From the NCBI GenBank assembly GCA_002633025.1, contig NMRB01000235.1, forward strand, positions 433,728-497,727: DNA of 64,000 bases. The letters run 5' to 3'. The translations under genes and the position numbers were made by a program. This DNA is from Notospermus geniculatus. Taxonomy: Eukaryota > Nemertea > Pilidiophora > Heteronemertea > Lineidae. The notes beneath the pieces were generated by a model. It saw nothing but the letters and a program-made list of their open reading frames with translations, searched no databases and was not told the origin of the DNA. Shown here piece after piece: positions 11,895 to 23,490 of the stretch. How positions within the stretch are numbered: the first letter of the stretch is position 1; every line of letters starts with the position of its first letter.

Positions 11895-12310
11895 AGTCGA
11901 CGATGCCGATCATCGAAAACAACCTTCCTCTCATGGAGACAAACGCTCACAAAAAATTCAGGTTGGTCACTCAAGGAGGTCTCAGGTTAATTGACGGAAA
12001 CCGAATTCAAGACGACCACCATAGCCGCCATGTTGGATGGTCAGCAGTGCTGATCATCGAAAGGAACCTTCCTCTCATAGAGACAAACGCTAACAAAAAG
12101 ATTCAGCTTGATCACTCAAAGCGGTCTCAAGTTAATTGACGGAAACCGAATTCAAGATGGCCACCATAGCCGGCATCTTGGACGGGCGGCGGTGCTGGTC
12201 ATCGAACGGAACCTTCCTCTCATAGCGACAAACCCTCAAGAAAAATTTCAGGTTGATCGCTCGAAGCGCTTTCAAGTTTATTGACGGAAACCGAATTCAA
12301 GTTGGCCACC
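11895..12310 (+). repeat. Tandem repeat, about 147 bp x 2.7
   Basis: Successive units are anchored by GATCATCGAA-type sequence, AACCTTCCTCTCAT and TTGACGGAAACCGAATTCAA at about 147-bp spacing. It is imperfect and non-coding, and lies in the spacer of the 4.9-kb element. Confidence 0.65.
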
Positions 12311-12340
12311 ATTCAAGGAAGACTATTGACCTATGGGGTG

Positions 12341-12450
12341 TTAAAGTTAAAGTTTTGGTTTATAGTCTGATATCAACAACGGTAGAGGTGTCATCCGACT
12401 TCACACTTTAACCCCAGTCTATCCTGAAACCTTTCAGTAAACACTCAAAT
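12341..12450 (-). mobile_element. SINE fragment
   Basis: It matches the 3' body of the SINE at 2354-2620 through GGTTTATAGTCTGAT, GGTGTCATCCGAC and TATCCTGAAACCTTTCAGTA. The tRNA head is missing. Confidence 0.5.
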
Positions 12451-12829
12451 AGGGTGGGTATTTTTCACCATCCATGGTAAACCAATCAAATAATTGTCAT
12501 TGCCACACTAAAATACAGGTCTTACTTAACATTTTTTGACAGTTGCTCACACTTTGTTATCATGTTTATACAGGGTGTTACATAATCTAAAAATAGCTCA
12601 TCCCAGTGCCCCCGAAAGTATGCCTCACTCTGGGCCCTATATCACATCCTCTGCAGGGAGCTGGATGGTCCTGCTTCACTCAAATTGTCACGAAGGTTAA
12701 CGGAAACAGATTCAAAAAGAAAATCTTCAATATCTCGTATCCTTATCATTTTATAGGCCATGCAATATGGGCCTCTTTGGCCAACGTTGTGTGCGCTTTG
12801 CTCTTACTTATGGTTTCTGATCTCAAGGT

Positions 12830-13100
12830 GGGAAATCGTATTGTGTTTGGTCATGGTGTCTGTCTGTCGGTGTGTCTCCCATTGTCTGTCGGTGTGTCTG
12901 TGTGTGTCTCTGTGTGTGTGTGTGTCTGTCTGCCTGTTCAGTCTGTCACACCTGTAACTTTGTTCCTGCAAGAGCTACAGACCTGCAAATGTGGCCTATC
13001 CCCAGGTAACATGACCTGAGCTACAAGATGTAATGAAAATTTCAGGTCTCCGATACCTGGTTCATGGTGAAATTGATATATCAAAAGTTGACATTTTGTC
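12830..13100 (-). repeat. Fragment of the 5S-U1 flanking repeat with (TG)n
   Basis: TTTGGTCATGGTGTCTGTCTG followed by TG/TC-rich microsatellite is the reverse complement of the CA-tract and ACAGACACCATGACCAAAAA sequence beside the 5S-U1 units at 34.5, 53.1 and 55.0 kb. Confidence 0.45.
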
Positions 13101-15105
13101 TGACACACTTTTGTTTCTTGAATAACTTGCCTCCGAGGCCAGGTAGAGCACTAGTAACAAGTTCCTTCCCCATGTTTCTGGCCCTGGGCAAGATATTTGC
13201 ATCAACATATTGAATCTCCAGGATCAGCATCACAATGATATTGATTTTGATATTGATTTTGACAAATCGGGAGATCTGCCACGGCAAGCGATTTGAAACT
13301 GGTACCACAACATCATAGCTCATACAAGGAGGATGTCATTGCAACTGAAATTTTCGGTTTGCACCTGCTGAGTCATGATATTTGCTGATATCATGGCGAG
13401 ATTTGATATTCAAATTTGATAACATGAGATAAGTCAGAATCTAGTAATGGTAGAACCCTAAAAGCTTCACCTACACCTACATTGTAGCTTATTAAGGATG
13501 AGCTTTCAGATTACGCAGTGACCTTGAAGTTCAGAGGCCAAGGTCAAGGTCAAACTGTTCTAAAGTGATAGTATTGGAAATTCAAAGGTTGGATGCTGTT
13601 ATCAAATTCTGAAATCCCCAATTGCTTCAAGTGGGAAATTGTTTTGTTCATTCCTTACTGATTTCAGGAGTCTGTCAAGCCGGTTATAAAGGACGCTATC
13701 GGTTGCGGAACCGTATCGTAAAACAAGCTGCATTGTATATCACATGTTTGTAACACCGATTTTTAGGACAGTTCAAAACATAGCTGAAGACAACAACTGT
13801 GACAATGCAGTATCCAGTTGTTTTTGCCTTAGATATGGGGCAGAATACGCTGTTTACTGCGAGACACGTTAATCCTAATCTGTGTTGTATATTGTAACCA
13901 GTACGAACCGGTTATCACATCTGATAACGTTACATTTAGACATGGCAAAGTGAAGTAGGTAGCTTGGCTCTAATGTAAAATTAAAAATTATGTTGTTGCC
14001 CCAAATGGGGCCTACTTGTCATTTTTAACGTGTGGTTTATTAAGAGATTACTAAACGTACCCAAATCTCAAATCTTACAACAATTAGAACTCCCTGCAAA
14101 CAAAATGGGTGGCGGGGAGTCCATTCTTTGTGCACCATAGAATGCACCCCCACCCCCATACACACATCAGTCCAAACTATAGAAGTTCTAATTGTTTTTA
14201 GACATGGGATTTATGGTACTTTTAGTAAGTCACCTTTTAGGGTAACGTTATCGGACTGCGCAAGCAGGCTAAACTGGCTAACTGCGGTGATTAATGAAAC
14301 TGGGATTGAAGTTAATCAGTTCATATGGCACCGTGGGTTTTTGTCATTTCATCGCATTTCCCTAAAAATTGGTTTAAAAACAGATTATGACTTCAATTTT
14401 TCAAAAACTTTTGTTGACGACGGTTGAAATAGCCGATAGTTGGCAGAACATGGCGGTCAGTTGGCATTAGTATTCATGAGATAATCAGATTTGCTGACCC
14501 AATGAACCTTGGTATAAGTGCTTAAATGCTGCTTTTTTTTCATTTTTCTTCAAAATGTAGGTAAAATATGTGAATTTGCGGCCATTTTGAAACATGATAA
14601 TAAAGTACTTCCGGTTAAGATATTGAAGTTTTTATTTTTGCATTCAACTACCCTATCCTAACTTCACATTAGCTGGTGATTTCATTGCTGAACTCCTTGC
14701 AGAGGATAAGATATAAGGCTCCAAATATTGGTAGGTAAAAACGGACCTTTGGGGGTATGGTACACTCTACCCCCTACCCCAGCCAAGTCTTAGAAAATAT
14801 TCGAATGGTTCATGTATCATTAAGAACAGGGATGCATAAGTACACTCTGGTAAAAATATGAAAAAAATTGGGCCACAGGTTTTTGATGTAGAGTCTCTCA
14901 AAGTTTATTGTTGAAAATACATGAAATGTGGTGCCGAAAATGGCATATTTTCTTTTTGGTAATTAAGTAATTAACTAATTAACAGATTTAACTAATATTT
15001 TGGATTTTTTCATTTCTTGGTAGAAGAAAACTACCCACCAAATTTCGACGAATTCTAAATTTTTCACTTTATCACTTTTTGCATGGTCCTCTCGTGAACA
15101 CACTC
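13101..15105. other. Non-coding spacer, nothing recognised
   Basis: This part of the spacer of the 4.9-kb element shows AT-rich unique sequence. No transposase motif, RNA gene or convincing long frame was seen on either strand. Confidence 0.4.
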
Positions 15106-16813
15106 TTAATCAGGCAATATAAACGAAGTGCATTACTGTTAGCTGGTGAAAGTTGGTGCCCGGATTTTGAAACTTGAGAAATAGCACTGCAGTTGAAAGA
15201 AACATTTAGGATTCATGGCCCACATCAGTTCGTATGTGGTCCGGTATGTGGCATTCTCATACTTAGTTGCAAGCCACTAGTTCAGCGTTAATTATTGGGT
15301 GGGCACCTCTAATCAAGCAACCTGGCCCTTAAGCTTAATATACAGGACATTAATCATGTTAATGATGACACTTTCAACATATGGATCACTAGAACACTGT
15401 GTGACAGCGTTTATGTGTACATGGCAATACATGTAATGTGACTTGTGTCTTTGCCAGCATTTGTTACAGGAACACCCCACATAGGTCAAATAGTCTTTCT
15501 TGAATATCTCCCGAACCAGTGGATTCTCCAAACTGAAACTTTGCAGGCTGGATTGATACTTCAATGCGTATCGCTGAATGAAATTTCGTGAAAATCGATT
15601 AATATACATTATCTAAAAACTAGGTCAAAGGTCACAGACACATCAAATGACCTTGAAAATGTTATGACCTAGAAAATTATTCGTGTCACATATCATTGGA
15701 AAGGGAATTTTCTCCCCTTTATAATGATACCAAATTTATGCAAATCGGGTTGTGGGTTAACGAATTATAGCCACTTTTCTGTTTCAGTGTCACTAATTTA
15801 TGCAAAAACGGCAAAATTTTCAAAATGCTCTAGATCCATGAAAAATGATCTGAACGAACTAAAATTTGGCATGTTGCAGTTTCTCAAGGATACCCACAAG
15901 TATGCCAAATTTGATCAAAATCGGAGAGGAGCCGGAAAAAAATTGAGTGGTTTGGCATGGAATGACCCGTTTATGTTTATCGTTCAATTTCTAAACCTCC
16001 GTAATTACGGCGTGCTTACATACGTACATCATAGCTGTAGGGTCTACTTTAACTAATGTACCGGTACACATGCCTACAATTTCATTTAGGCTATGGTAGG
16101 CCTACCTAGGCCTGCACATCGCACTGCTATTGGGTACTATGCATTAGCTGATCACAAATCGCACAGTGTTACTTTACCATCCCCAGTATTTGCACACAGA
16201 CAACTCAAGGCCCTACACCGCATTCTCAAGGGGAAGGACATCAACCGTTAAAGTCATCCTCAACAAATATGCATCATTCACTCTTATTGTCTGCAAACCA
16301 CCATTGAAACCGGTCAAACAAATACCAGCATGCCTACTACACTGCATCCCTCATATGCCTCGGGCAGCGAGGCTTCAGGGCTAGTTGCAGTAATTAAGAA
16401 AACCCAAATACATATACCTTTGCAGTGTGAAATGGAGTTAGGCCTAATGGCATTTTCAGTGATAAGAACTGCCCCAGCTGACTGCAATTGGTTGATTTCT
16501 TAGATTTTTTCTTTGCAGGTCAATAATGTTTTAAGAGATCCGATTATTCATGTAGTACATGACAGACCGCGCTTTTTCCATGTTGATCATAACCTACGGT
16601 GCTGACTCTTTTTTTGTAAATATTATACGCACGAGTACAACACATTGATTTCCGATGTTATATACGTATCACATTGGCTGAATAAATTATTATTATTATC
16701 ATTTTTTTATTATTTTCTACATGGTTTAAAGGAGTCCGGTATTGCCACTTTTTCTCAAAAGCCGGCGCTTTGAATATGTATTTACCCTGTTAGGTCGGCG
16801 TTTGGCCACCCAC

Positions 16814-17076
16814 AGTGTTCAAGATTTCAGCATTATCTTCCAAATCGCCGTCACAGTCGATGTCGATTCTTTCGCCGTTGGCATCCTGGACCTGCAGCTG
16901 GAAATCATCTGTCAGCTGGAATCGTTCTTTGATGGTGCCATGGACTGCTTTGAAGCTTGTTATGTCCACAGAAATAGGCTTCTTCTTCTTCCCGCAATGT
17001 ACAGTGATCTTGGTCTGTCCAAAATAAGGATCAACGTCAGTACGCAGCGTTTTACGATGGATATATCCCGTCCCCA
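16814..17076 (-). CDS. Gene A exon 2
   Basis: A 263-bp exon with acceptor TTCTTTTTTCGGAG ending at 17077 and donor GTGGGT after base 16814. It completes the split codon from exon 1 (G|TG) and ends in phase 0, matching exon 3. It encodes about 87 residues. The stretch QTKITVHCGKKKKPISVDI, then a helix and FQLQVQDANGERIDIDCDGD, resembles a beta-grasp (ubiquitin/PB1-like) fold by its strand-strand-helix-strand pattern. That is inference, not a recognised family. Confidence 0.6.
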
Positions 17077-17648
17077 CTCCGAAAAAAGAACATGACATTG
17101 TTTTAACAAGAGCTGGCCACGGCTAGCAATGAAGTCGTTGTCAAAGTGCTGTGTGATAGGGGGCCTACTAGTATGAACATGATACTAGTAGGCCTTGTAG
17201 TAGAAACTCCTCACCAGGGCCATCTGTCGCAACTCTCCCGATAGGGTGACTGACTCAAACCAGTACCGGTAGCCTACTATTTGCGCAGGAAACTGAACAA
17301 CATGACGTCATTGATCCCCCCCCCAAAAAAAACACAAATATAAGGGTTTTCTGTTCATGTCAACACGGACGTATATAATTTTCCAAATGCCAGGGTATAA
17401 TTCCCGCAATTATTGGATGGCTTGGAATGGACGTGTCCCTGCCTGTCTTTGCTTGCTAGGTTGCTAGGCCTATTTATGTGATGCCAGTCACTTCAGAATG
17501 ACCTATTTTTCTCTGGCACTAGGCCTTGTGACAGGGGTTCGTAAGAACGCCGGATCGGACCGAATCGGAGCATAAAGTCACCGAATCGGAATCAACTAAC
17601 ATTCATTTTTCTTTTTAAACTCATTCAAGAACCATGAATTATAATGAA

Positions 17649-18076
17649 AGAGCCTGATAGCCTAGTGGTTATCACGTCCGCTTAGCAAGCGGCAGGTCCC
17701 GGGTTCGAATCCAGCCCGGGCCATATGGGATTTCATTCCCGGCTCTTCACGTCCGTCGCACGGGACAGTAAGCCGTGGTGCCTTGTACTTTGTGTCTTTG
17801 CAAGCTGGGCAAGTAAAATACCCCATCCAAGTGAGGAACATGAGTAGCTTGTAATGGCCTGCTCCGTACTAAAGCGGGTGATCCACTGTTGCGATTTCGG
17901 CTTGAGACGGGGTTGCGTTCCCTTGCGGTTACCTTATATGGCAATCGGAAGTCCTTATAAGGTAACCGCAAGGCTTACCATCTCAAGCCAAAATCGCAAC
18001 AGTGGATCACCCGCTTAATACCAGGGTCAATAATGCTACAGCGTCGGCCTTCACGGAAATGAAATGAAAAAAAAGA
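17649..18076 (+). mobile_element. tRNA-derived SINE with target duplication
   Basis: The tRNA-like head at about 17652-17722 has A-box-like TAGCCTAGTGGTTATC, an anticodon stem-loop around CTTAGCAAG and B-box GGGTTCGAATCC. The element is flanked by AATTATAATGAA at 17637-17648 and 18077-18088, a 12-bp duplication, and ends in an A-rich tail. A MITE (17873-18015) is nested in the body. It lies between exons 1 and 2 of gene A. Confidence 0.75.
17873..18015. mobile_element. Palindromic MITE, AGCGGGTGATCC family, copy 1
   Basis: A near-perfect palindrome with ends AGCGGGTGATCCACTGTTGC and its inverse, flanked by TAA (17870-17872 and 18016-18018). A 3-bp TNA duplication fits PIF/Harbinger. A second copy is at 53443-53591. 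Confidence 0.75.
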
Positions 18077-18402
18077 AATTATAATGAATTCGAAATAAAA
18101 ATAAAAAGCAAATTTACACTTTAAAGGCGCACAGTATTGGACGATTTTTTACTACAGTATGGTTACTCATTTTTCTCACAAGTTGGGCTGTTAACGATAC
18201 AGCATACAATCCTTTGAACGTAGAACTGTTCTGTTGCGACAACAAATTCGCATTCTACTTACTACCCGTTTCTACTACAGAAATAATATCCCGTATTTGC
18301 TGAGCATGAGAATGTAGCCGAATCATCTTGGCCAAAAAGTGCCGATGGCAAGCGAACCCTACATTGCTACAACTGACCAATCGGTCGATATACGGAACTT
18401 AC

Positions 18403-18694
18403 CTTCTGTTCGGGAGGAGACGGCTGATGTAGGGACATCACACCGGCCATTTCGTAGCTCCGCACGATCAACTCCTCGGCATTCTCGTGACGTTAGGTCA
18501 TCAACATTAATGATATCGAAATATCTCCCTTTCTCGCCGCAGTAGGCTTGTAATTCGAATCGTGCTTCTTTCGAAAATCCCCATTCTCGCCGAACGGCAT
18601 CCACAGTTTCTTCAAGACTCTGAAAATTCACACTCACAATCCTGCGGCTAGATTCGTAGACCACCCACATTTCTTTCACCAAATCGTCAGACAT
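18403..18694 (-). CDS. Gene A exon 1, start of uncharacterised protein
   Basis: It starts MSDDLVKEMWVVYESSRRIV and ends at donor GTAAGT after base 18403 in phase 1, matching exon 2. It encodes 97 residues. The region VVYESSRRIVSVNF, then a helix SLEETVDAVRREWG and FELQAYCGEKGRYFDI, looks like a second beta-grasp domain in tandem with that of exon 2. The complete model is about 576 residues over 11.2 kb. The ATG is the first in frame, with a stop just upstream. A dispersed repeat begins only about 44 bp upstream of the ATG. Role unknown; a signalling adaptor is possible from the architecture but unproved. Confidence 0.6.
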
Positions 18695-18737
18695 TCATAA
18701 GATGTTATTTAGGGCTGAATATCGCTATTCTAGAAAC

Positions 18738-19740
18738 ATAAAAATAGTGCCAATGGCACTGTGCCCGCTTGGCTTGACAGCACAGTGGTACTGGCAGATA
18801 TCATCAGCAATCCCACTTAAGCCATATCTAAGTACAAACATGCCATGGCGACCATACTGGATGTCCGATCAGGCCAAAACCTTACATGCACATAGGTCAT
18901 CTCGAGAGAGCCACATAGCACATTTGAGCACTCTGGGTCAAGTCATTCCCGAGTTAACTTATAGCACTTTAATAATGATTTTCATGTTATGCCACCTGGC
19001 GGCCATATTGGAAATCAAACCAGGCCAAAATTTGACATGCACTTAAAGGTCATCCAGAGGGAGCTAAATATCAAGTTTGAGCACACTGGGTCAAGCCGTT
19101 CCCAAGTTATAGCACTTAGATGATTTTCAGGTTACGCCACCTGGCGGCCATATTGGATGTCCAATCAGGCCGAAACTTGGTATTTTTGAAGGTACCCCTC
19201 TAATACACATTTATGCAAGATATGAAGTTGCTCGGTGTAATAATGACGAACTGCGGCAGGTTCGTTACTTTTGTAGAACTTTGACCTCTCTGACCTTTGA
19301 AAAGTACGTCAAATTAAAAACTGGGGTACTATGTTATGTATCCTCACCAGATATACCCATCATCAAAATTAGATGAAGATCCGTCGCCTAATTAGGGAGA
19401 AATAGCACTTTTGGTGATTTTCGTTTTGGCCCCCTAGTGGCAATGTCAAGAGTCAGATTTCACCGAAATGCTGTCTGTAAGTTGCTATAACATAGAGGTA
19501 CATGTGTACAAAGTTTCAACACAACAACTCACTCCGTTATCAAAATATAGCCCTTTGAAGTTTTTCACGAAACGCCCCCTGGAGGCCAAACTAGGAATCC
19601 AACCGTGCTCAAAATCGAACTCGACCTAGATCTTAGGCCCATATACACACCCACCAAAGACCAAAAAGATTCGTCGAAAAATAAAGGTGCTAGAGCGCTA
19701 ACAAGCCAAAAGTTTACGGACGTAGCGCCGTACGGACCGC
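18738..19740 (+). repeat. Hairpin-ended repeat, second subfamily
   Basis: It opens with AGTGCCAATGGCACTG (a small palindrome) then TGCCCGCTTGGC. The interior has degenerate monomers with GCCACCTGGCGGCCATATT, TTTGACCTCTCTGACCTTTG and GAAACGCCCCCTGGAGGCC. The 3' hairpin end is missing; the copy runs into a CGGAC-rich tract. It matches the copy at 56438-57279. Confidence 0.65.
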
Positions 19741-19801
19741 CGTACGGACTAGTGAACCTTCGGACTAGTGAACCTTCGGACTAGTGAACCTTCGGATTAG
19801 T
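19738..19801 (+). repeat. 16-bp tandem repeat
   Basis: CGGACTAGTGAACCTT is repeated three times plus a diverged fourth copy, at the truncated end of the preceding repeat. Confidence 0.8.
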
Positions 19802-19837
19802 GAGATGTTCCCATGCACTACACATGCTGTCTATTAC

Positions 19838-19916
19838 CAAGATACAGAATAGCACAAAATTGACACACAAAATGATAATAAGCAAGAAGTCAATCTCCAG
19901 AATTCACGAATAATTT
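19838..19916 (-). mobile_element. 79-bp Penelope terminal fragment with 13-bp duplication
   Basis: The 79 bp match the terminal sequence of the Penelope copies (compare 55434-55507: CAAGATACAGAATAGCACA, CAATCTCCAGAATTCACGA). It is flanked by TGCTGTCTATTAC at 19825-19837 and 19917-19929. This is a complete, extremely 5'-truncated retrotransposition product. Confidence 0.7.
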
Positions 19917-19929
19917 TGCTGTCTATTAC

Positions 19930-21640
19930 AGTACATTAAGGAAACCATACCCTCCAGAGGAAATAGACATATTTAGCGCTTTAATTTATGTTTTCTTGAG
20001 TGTATAATGTTCATATTCATTGATCATACCTAAATGGATTCGATATTCTGATGTGTTGAAAATATACAGGGTGTAATTTAAAAATTTCGTCATCAGACAA
20101 GAATCCAACAAATATGTTGCCTTTCTATGGCCGAACTGAGGGCTGTTAAGGCTGGTTTCTCAGGGACTGACCTCCCTTCATGTTCCTATTAAATCAACCG
20201 GAAAATAAATCCCAGAACATCAGTTTTTGGTCGAAATATCAGAAATTCGACTGTCTACATTTTTTGATACCCGGTACCCCTTGTATACTCCAAGATTATG
20301 TAATACCAATTTTCATTATATTTTGGTTCCTCGTCTTTTTGCACAACCCAGCTGCAAGTTTTTAATTCATGATTTTACTTTTTACATTACAAGAAGTTTC
20401 ACGCGGAGCTGATCTCTTCTTTAGATCACTGAAGTCATTCGATTCTAAAATTAGAACACAGTGGACTCGATGGACTCACCAATTACAATAGCCATGGCGC
20501 GGTGTCTGAGGCTTTCGCAGTCGATGTCAGGATAAGAATGCCACCGCCAAAACAAATATGGGCTAAATGGGTTTTATCAGGGGTTCCGGACGAGGCCTAA
20601 TCCTGCTTTCGGGTTTTCGAGGCGGGGAGTTCTTAAAATTCAAGCTAGTGGATAGCCTGGATTTTTGGACGAAGAACCACCATGTCAGCACTGCAGGTTG
20701 AGATTTTCAAGACAAAATTGACGGGACAAAGGCACAACTGATCAAAATGAAATTTTCACTGATGTCTGAAGAAATATCAAAGCCTTTGATATACGGTCGA
20801 ACCAGATTAATTCCACCCCTGGTAAATTGTTTATCATTGGGGAATCCCCAGACACTCTGCTGTTTTTCGAGGGAATCCCCGATTTTACCATTAAAATGGC
20901 ATTCAACAGGGTTTCAAAACAAGGATAATGACGGCGGCGGATAAAATCAGAAAAATCCCAGAAGCAGTATGGACGTAGACAACATCCAAAGCTTCCATTT
21001 CCCGAACGAACTGGTTTACGATCGCCACTCTGTTTCGAATAAAATAACTTTGATCAGTACAAATACCCGGAAAATGCACTGCTTAAAGCGATTTGTCAGC
21101 CAAAAAATTTGAATGCAAAAGGGGACGATTCTTTGTTTACAAACACTCATTTCCTGCATTCTGATTGGCTGTGAGGGCAATGTTTACAAACATCATCCTT
21201 CTGTTTACAAAACGACTGTCGATTCGCTTAAACCATTAGGCTGATGACGCCATCGCTCGTGGAAGAAAACTTCTTGTAATGGGATGAGAAATCCAACAAA
21301 ACATTGGAGATATAGAAGTGTACAAATAATTTTTGGTCCTGAAAAATCACATTGTTACATCATATACTAAAGGCGTAAAATGGAATCTCAAAAATGTCTT
21401 GTTCAGTTCATAGTGAGCAAGCATGCACATATTATATATAAGTTTCGAAATGATTTATGAAAAATTGTAACAATCACAAACTTTTTCAAAGTGTACAAAT
21501 AATTTTTGGCTACACTGTAAGTATTTCACCTTCAGCATTCTTGGATTGCCGTGATTGCGTCCGTAGAAACAGCACGGCCTAAGCCTGTTTGAAAGCTGAT
21601 CGCTCATTGGCTGGTTGATCGAGCAACAACTGGTACTGAT
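19930..21640. other. Intergenic sequence, nothing recognised
   Basis: AT-rich unique sequence with short open frames only. No transposon ends, RNA gene or convincing exon was seen on either strand. Confidence 0.4.
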
Positions 21641-21643
21641 ATC

Positions 21644-22145
21644 AGTGGCGGATCCAGGGGGAGGGTGCAGGGGGTGCGCACCCCCCCCCCTTCCGGGCCA
21701 GAGTGCCCTTTTTCGGCATAGGGTGCCTTTTTCGGCAGAGAGTGCCTTCTTCGGCACAGAGCCGAAAAAGGCATTTCATGCCGGGAGATGGCGTTATGAG
21801 CACTCTCATTTTCTAAATTTTTTCTGGGGGAGGCCTCCAGGGTGCCTCTTTCGGCAGAGTGTTTTTTTCTTGCACAGACCCGAAAAAGGAATTTCCATAC
21901 CGGGAAATGGCGTTAAAAAACTCTAAAATTTCTAAAATCACCTCCCGCTGATATTTGATTTTCTAGGGTAGCCTACCTCTTTTGGCAGAGAGTGCCTTAT
22001 TCGGCACTTACACGAAAAAGGCATTTCCGTGCCGGGAAATGGCGTTAAAGCACTCTTAGTTTCTAAAATTTTTCCGGGGGAGGCCCCCCGGACCCCCCGC
22101 CGATATTTCGCCTCGCGCCTGCGGCGCTCGCTGCTAGGGACTAGG
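21644..22145 (+). mobile_element. hAT-like non-autonomous element with internal tandem units
   Basis: It begins CAGTGGCGGATCCAGGGGG, as at 1682. Three diverged units follow, each with GAGTGCCTTNTTCGGCAC, CCGAAAAAGGCATTTC and CCGGGAAATGGCGTTA and separated by roughly 130-150 bp. A G/C-rich stretch CCCCCCGGACCCCCCGCCGA follows. There is no coding sequence. Confidence 0.5.
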
Positions 22146-22924
22146 ATACGGCCCGGCATTTTATCAAATCTGTACCCCCCCCCCCCAATCTCCGGGACAA
22201 AACCGGTCATGGGCGCAGCCATCTTTGACGCAAAGCATTATGTCCATAAATTAGCCAGGACTCTGTACAACAATGCGAAAAAATTGTCAATTATTTCCTA
22301 AAATCTCTCGTTGTGCTGGTGGTACTGTTACGGACATCCAGGCGTGCCACAAATGGCGTTGTCTTCGAAGGGATAAAACAAGCATTTTTCTATCAGGCCC
22401 ACAAACGTTTCTCGATAAAGAAGCTTTTAAACCAGCCGACATTATACATTCTTAGTGGTCTGGTCCTAATAAGGAGGTTTTTATTTAAATCAGGGATTAC
22501 TTCTAGTATGCGCGCGTCAGCAACTTCAACTTTGTTATGAGCATTGCTATACTTAGTAACTATGCAATGATGCCATTGCCAAATGTGTTCATTGCCTATC
22601 AAAAAAGCTATAACATGAAAAACTGTTTTCATGTGAACGCGGCGATGACAAAATTACGCTGGCCTAGCTCACACCAATTATTATTCATAGGCTTAATTCG
22701 GCGTATTGTGTACGAGTGACACAAGGCCTTTGCGCCTTTTCAGTCATCCAACTTTCGTCCACTGACAACGCCTTACCTCATTGCTAATAATCGTGTGAGC
22801 CAACCAGCGGATTGCGATTGATCCTAATCAACCGTCATACATGTCATAAGCAACACAATGCAGGAGGTGGGTTTGAACATGAGAAATTGATTCTACCTTT
22901 GAATGCCGGCCCTTCGCCGACCAA

Positions 22925-22985
22925 CTAGTGGGCATGCGCAAGATCTACTAGGCATGCGCAAGATCTACTGGGCATGCGCAGCTTA
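22925..22985 (+). repeat. Short tandem repeat, about 24 bp x 2.5
   Basis: Three copies of GGCATGCGCA with intervening AGATCTACT(A/G)G. Confidence 0.7.
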
Positions 22986-23329
22986 TTCTATTGGCCTATA
23001 ATGCTTAAGGTTTCGCTGTGTATGGCCCTGTCCAGGTCACTCTCGCCTTTCAGCGAGGATGCTGTTCATACATGTACCGAATTCGAATTTCGGGCTTCAA
23101 ATTAGGGAAATCGATGTGAATTCGAATCCATTGTTTGGATAGCATATAATGTTATATGTTTAAATCTAAGTCATGGGCTTTTCCATTGGGTATTGCCCTT
23201 TTGGCCCTGTCTGCACTCCCCCCGTAGGCAAAATCCTGGATCCGCCAAACGGACTTTGGCACCAAGAGTTTCATTGGTTCAGGGTGACAGCTTCGAGTGG
23301 AGGCCGATACCACTGAATTATTGAGTGTA

Positions 23330-23490
23330 CATAACAGCCGGCAGAGCTTCGTTCTTTGTTCGACCAATCAGAATGAGGAAGTTTGTTGGAGTATTGTACT
23401 CACAATGACCAGGCAATGCCTAGCCTTGCCTAGCAGGTGTCACCTCCTGGACATTAATGACCGACCCATTAGAGGTGAGGATAAAGTATA
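23330..23490 (-). mobile_element. Second copy of the 6786-7041 MITE
   Basis: Reverse complement of the interior and left end of the element at 6786: CGTTCTTTGTTCGACCAATC, GGTGTCACCTCCTGGACAT and GAGGATAAAGTATA. It is partial on the other side. Confidence 0.5.

Larger units (their letters stand above)
11029..15968. mobile_element. 4.9-kb element with 850-bp inverted arms
   Basis: It starts GGGTCATTCCATGCCAAAC and ends with the inverse. It is flanked by GTTT (11025-11028 and 15969-15972), a likely 4-bp duplication. The arms (11029-11881 and 15106-15968) are nearly identical; only scattered substitutions were seen. The 3.2-kb spacer holds a tandem repeat, a SINE scrap and sequence related to the 5S-U1 flanks, but no transposase. 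The open frames in the arms are mirror images of each other and look non-coding. Confidence 0.7.
10846..16001. mobile_element. Hairpin MITE split by a 4.9-kb insertion
   Basis: The ends GGGAGGTTTAGAAAT and ATTTCTAAACCTCCG are flanked by TA (10844-10845 and 16002-16003). The left part (10846-11028) carries the same arm and loop sequences as the MITE at 2795-2943. Its right remnant is 15969-16001. The two parts are separated by the element at 11029-15968. It lies in intron 2 of gene A. Confidence 0.65.

Noticed and set aside
11388-15609. Near-identical frames of 95-110 residues at 11388-11675 and 15313-15609
   Set aside because: They are mirror copies because they lie in the inverted arms of the 4.9-kb element. 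No start context, domain or independent conservation was seen.
17652-17722. tRNA gene
   Set aside because: Head of a SINE with A-rich tail and target duplication; the acceptor stem does not pair well.
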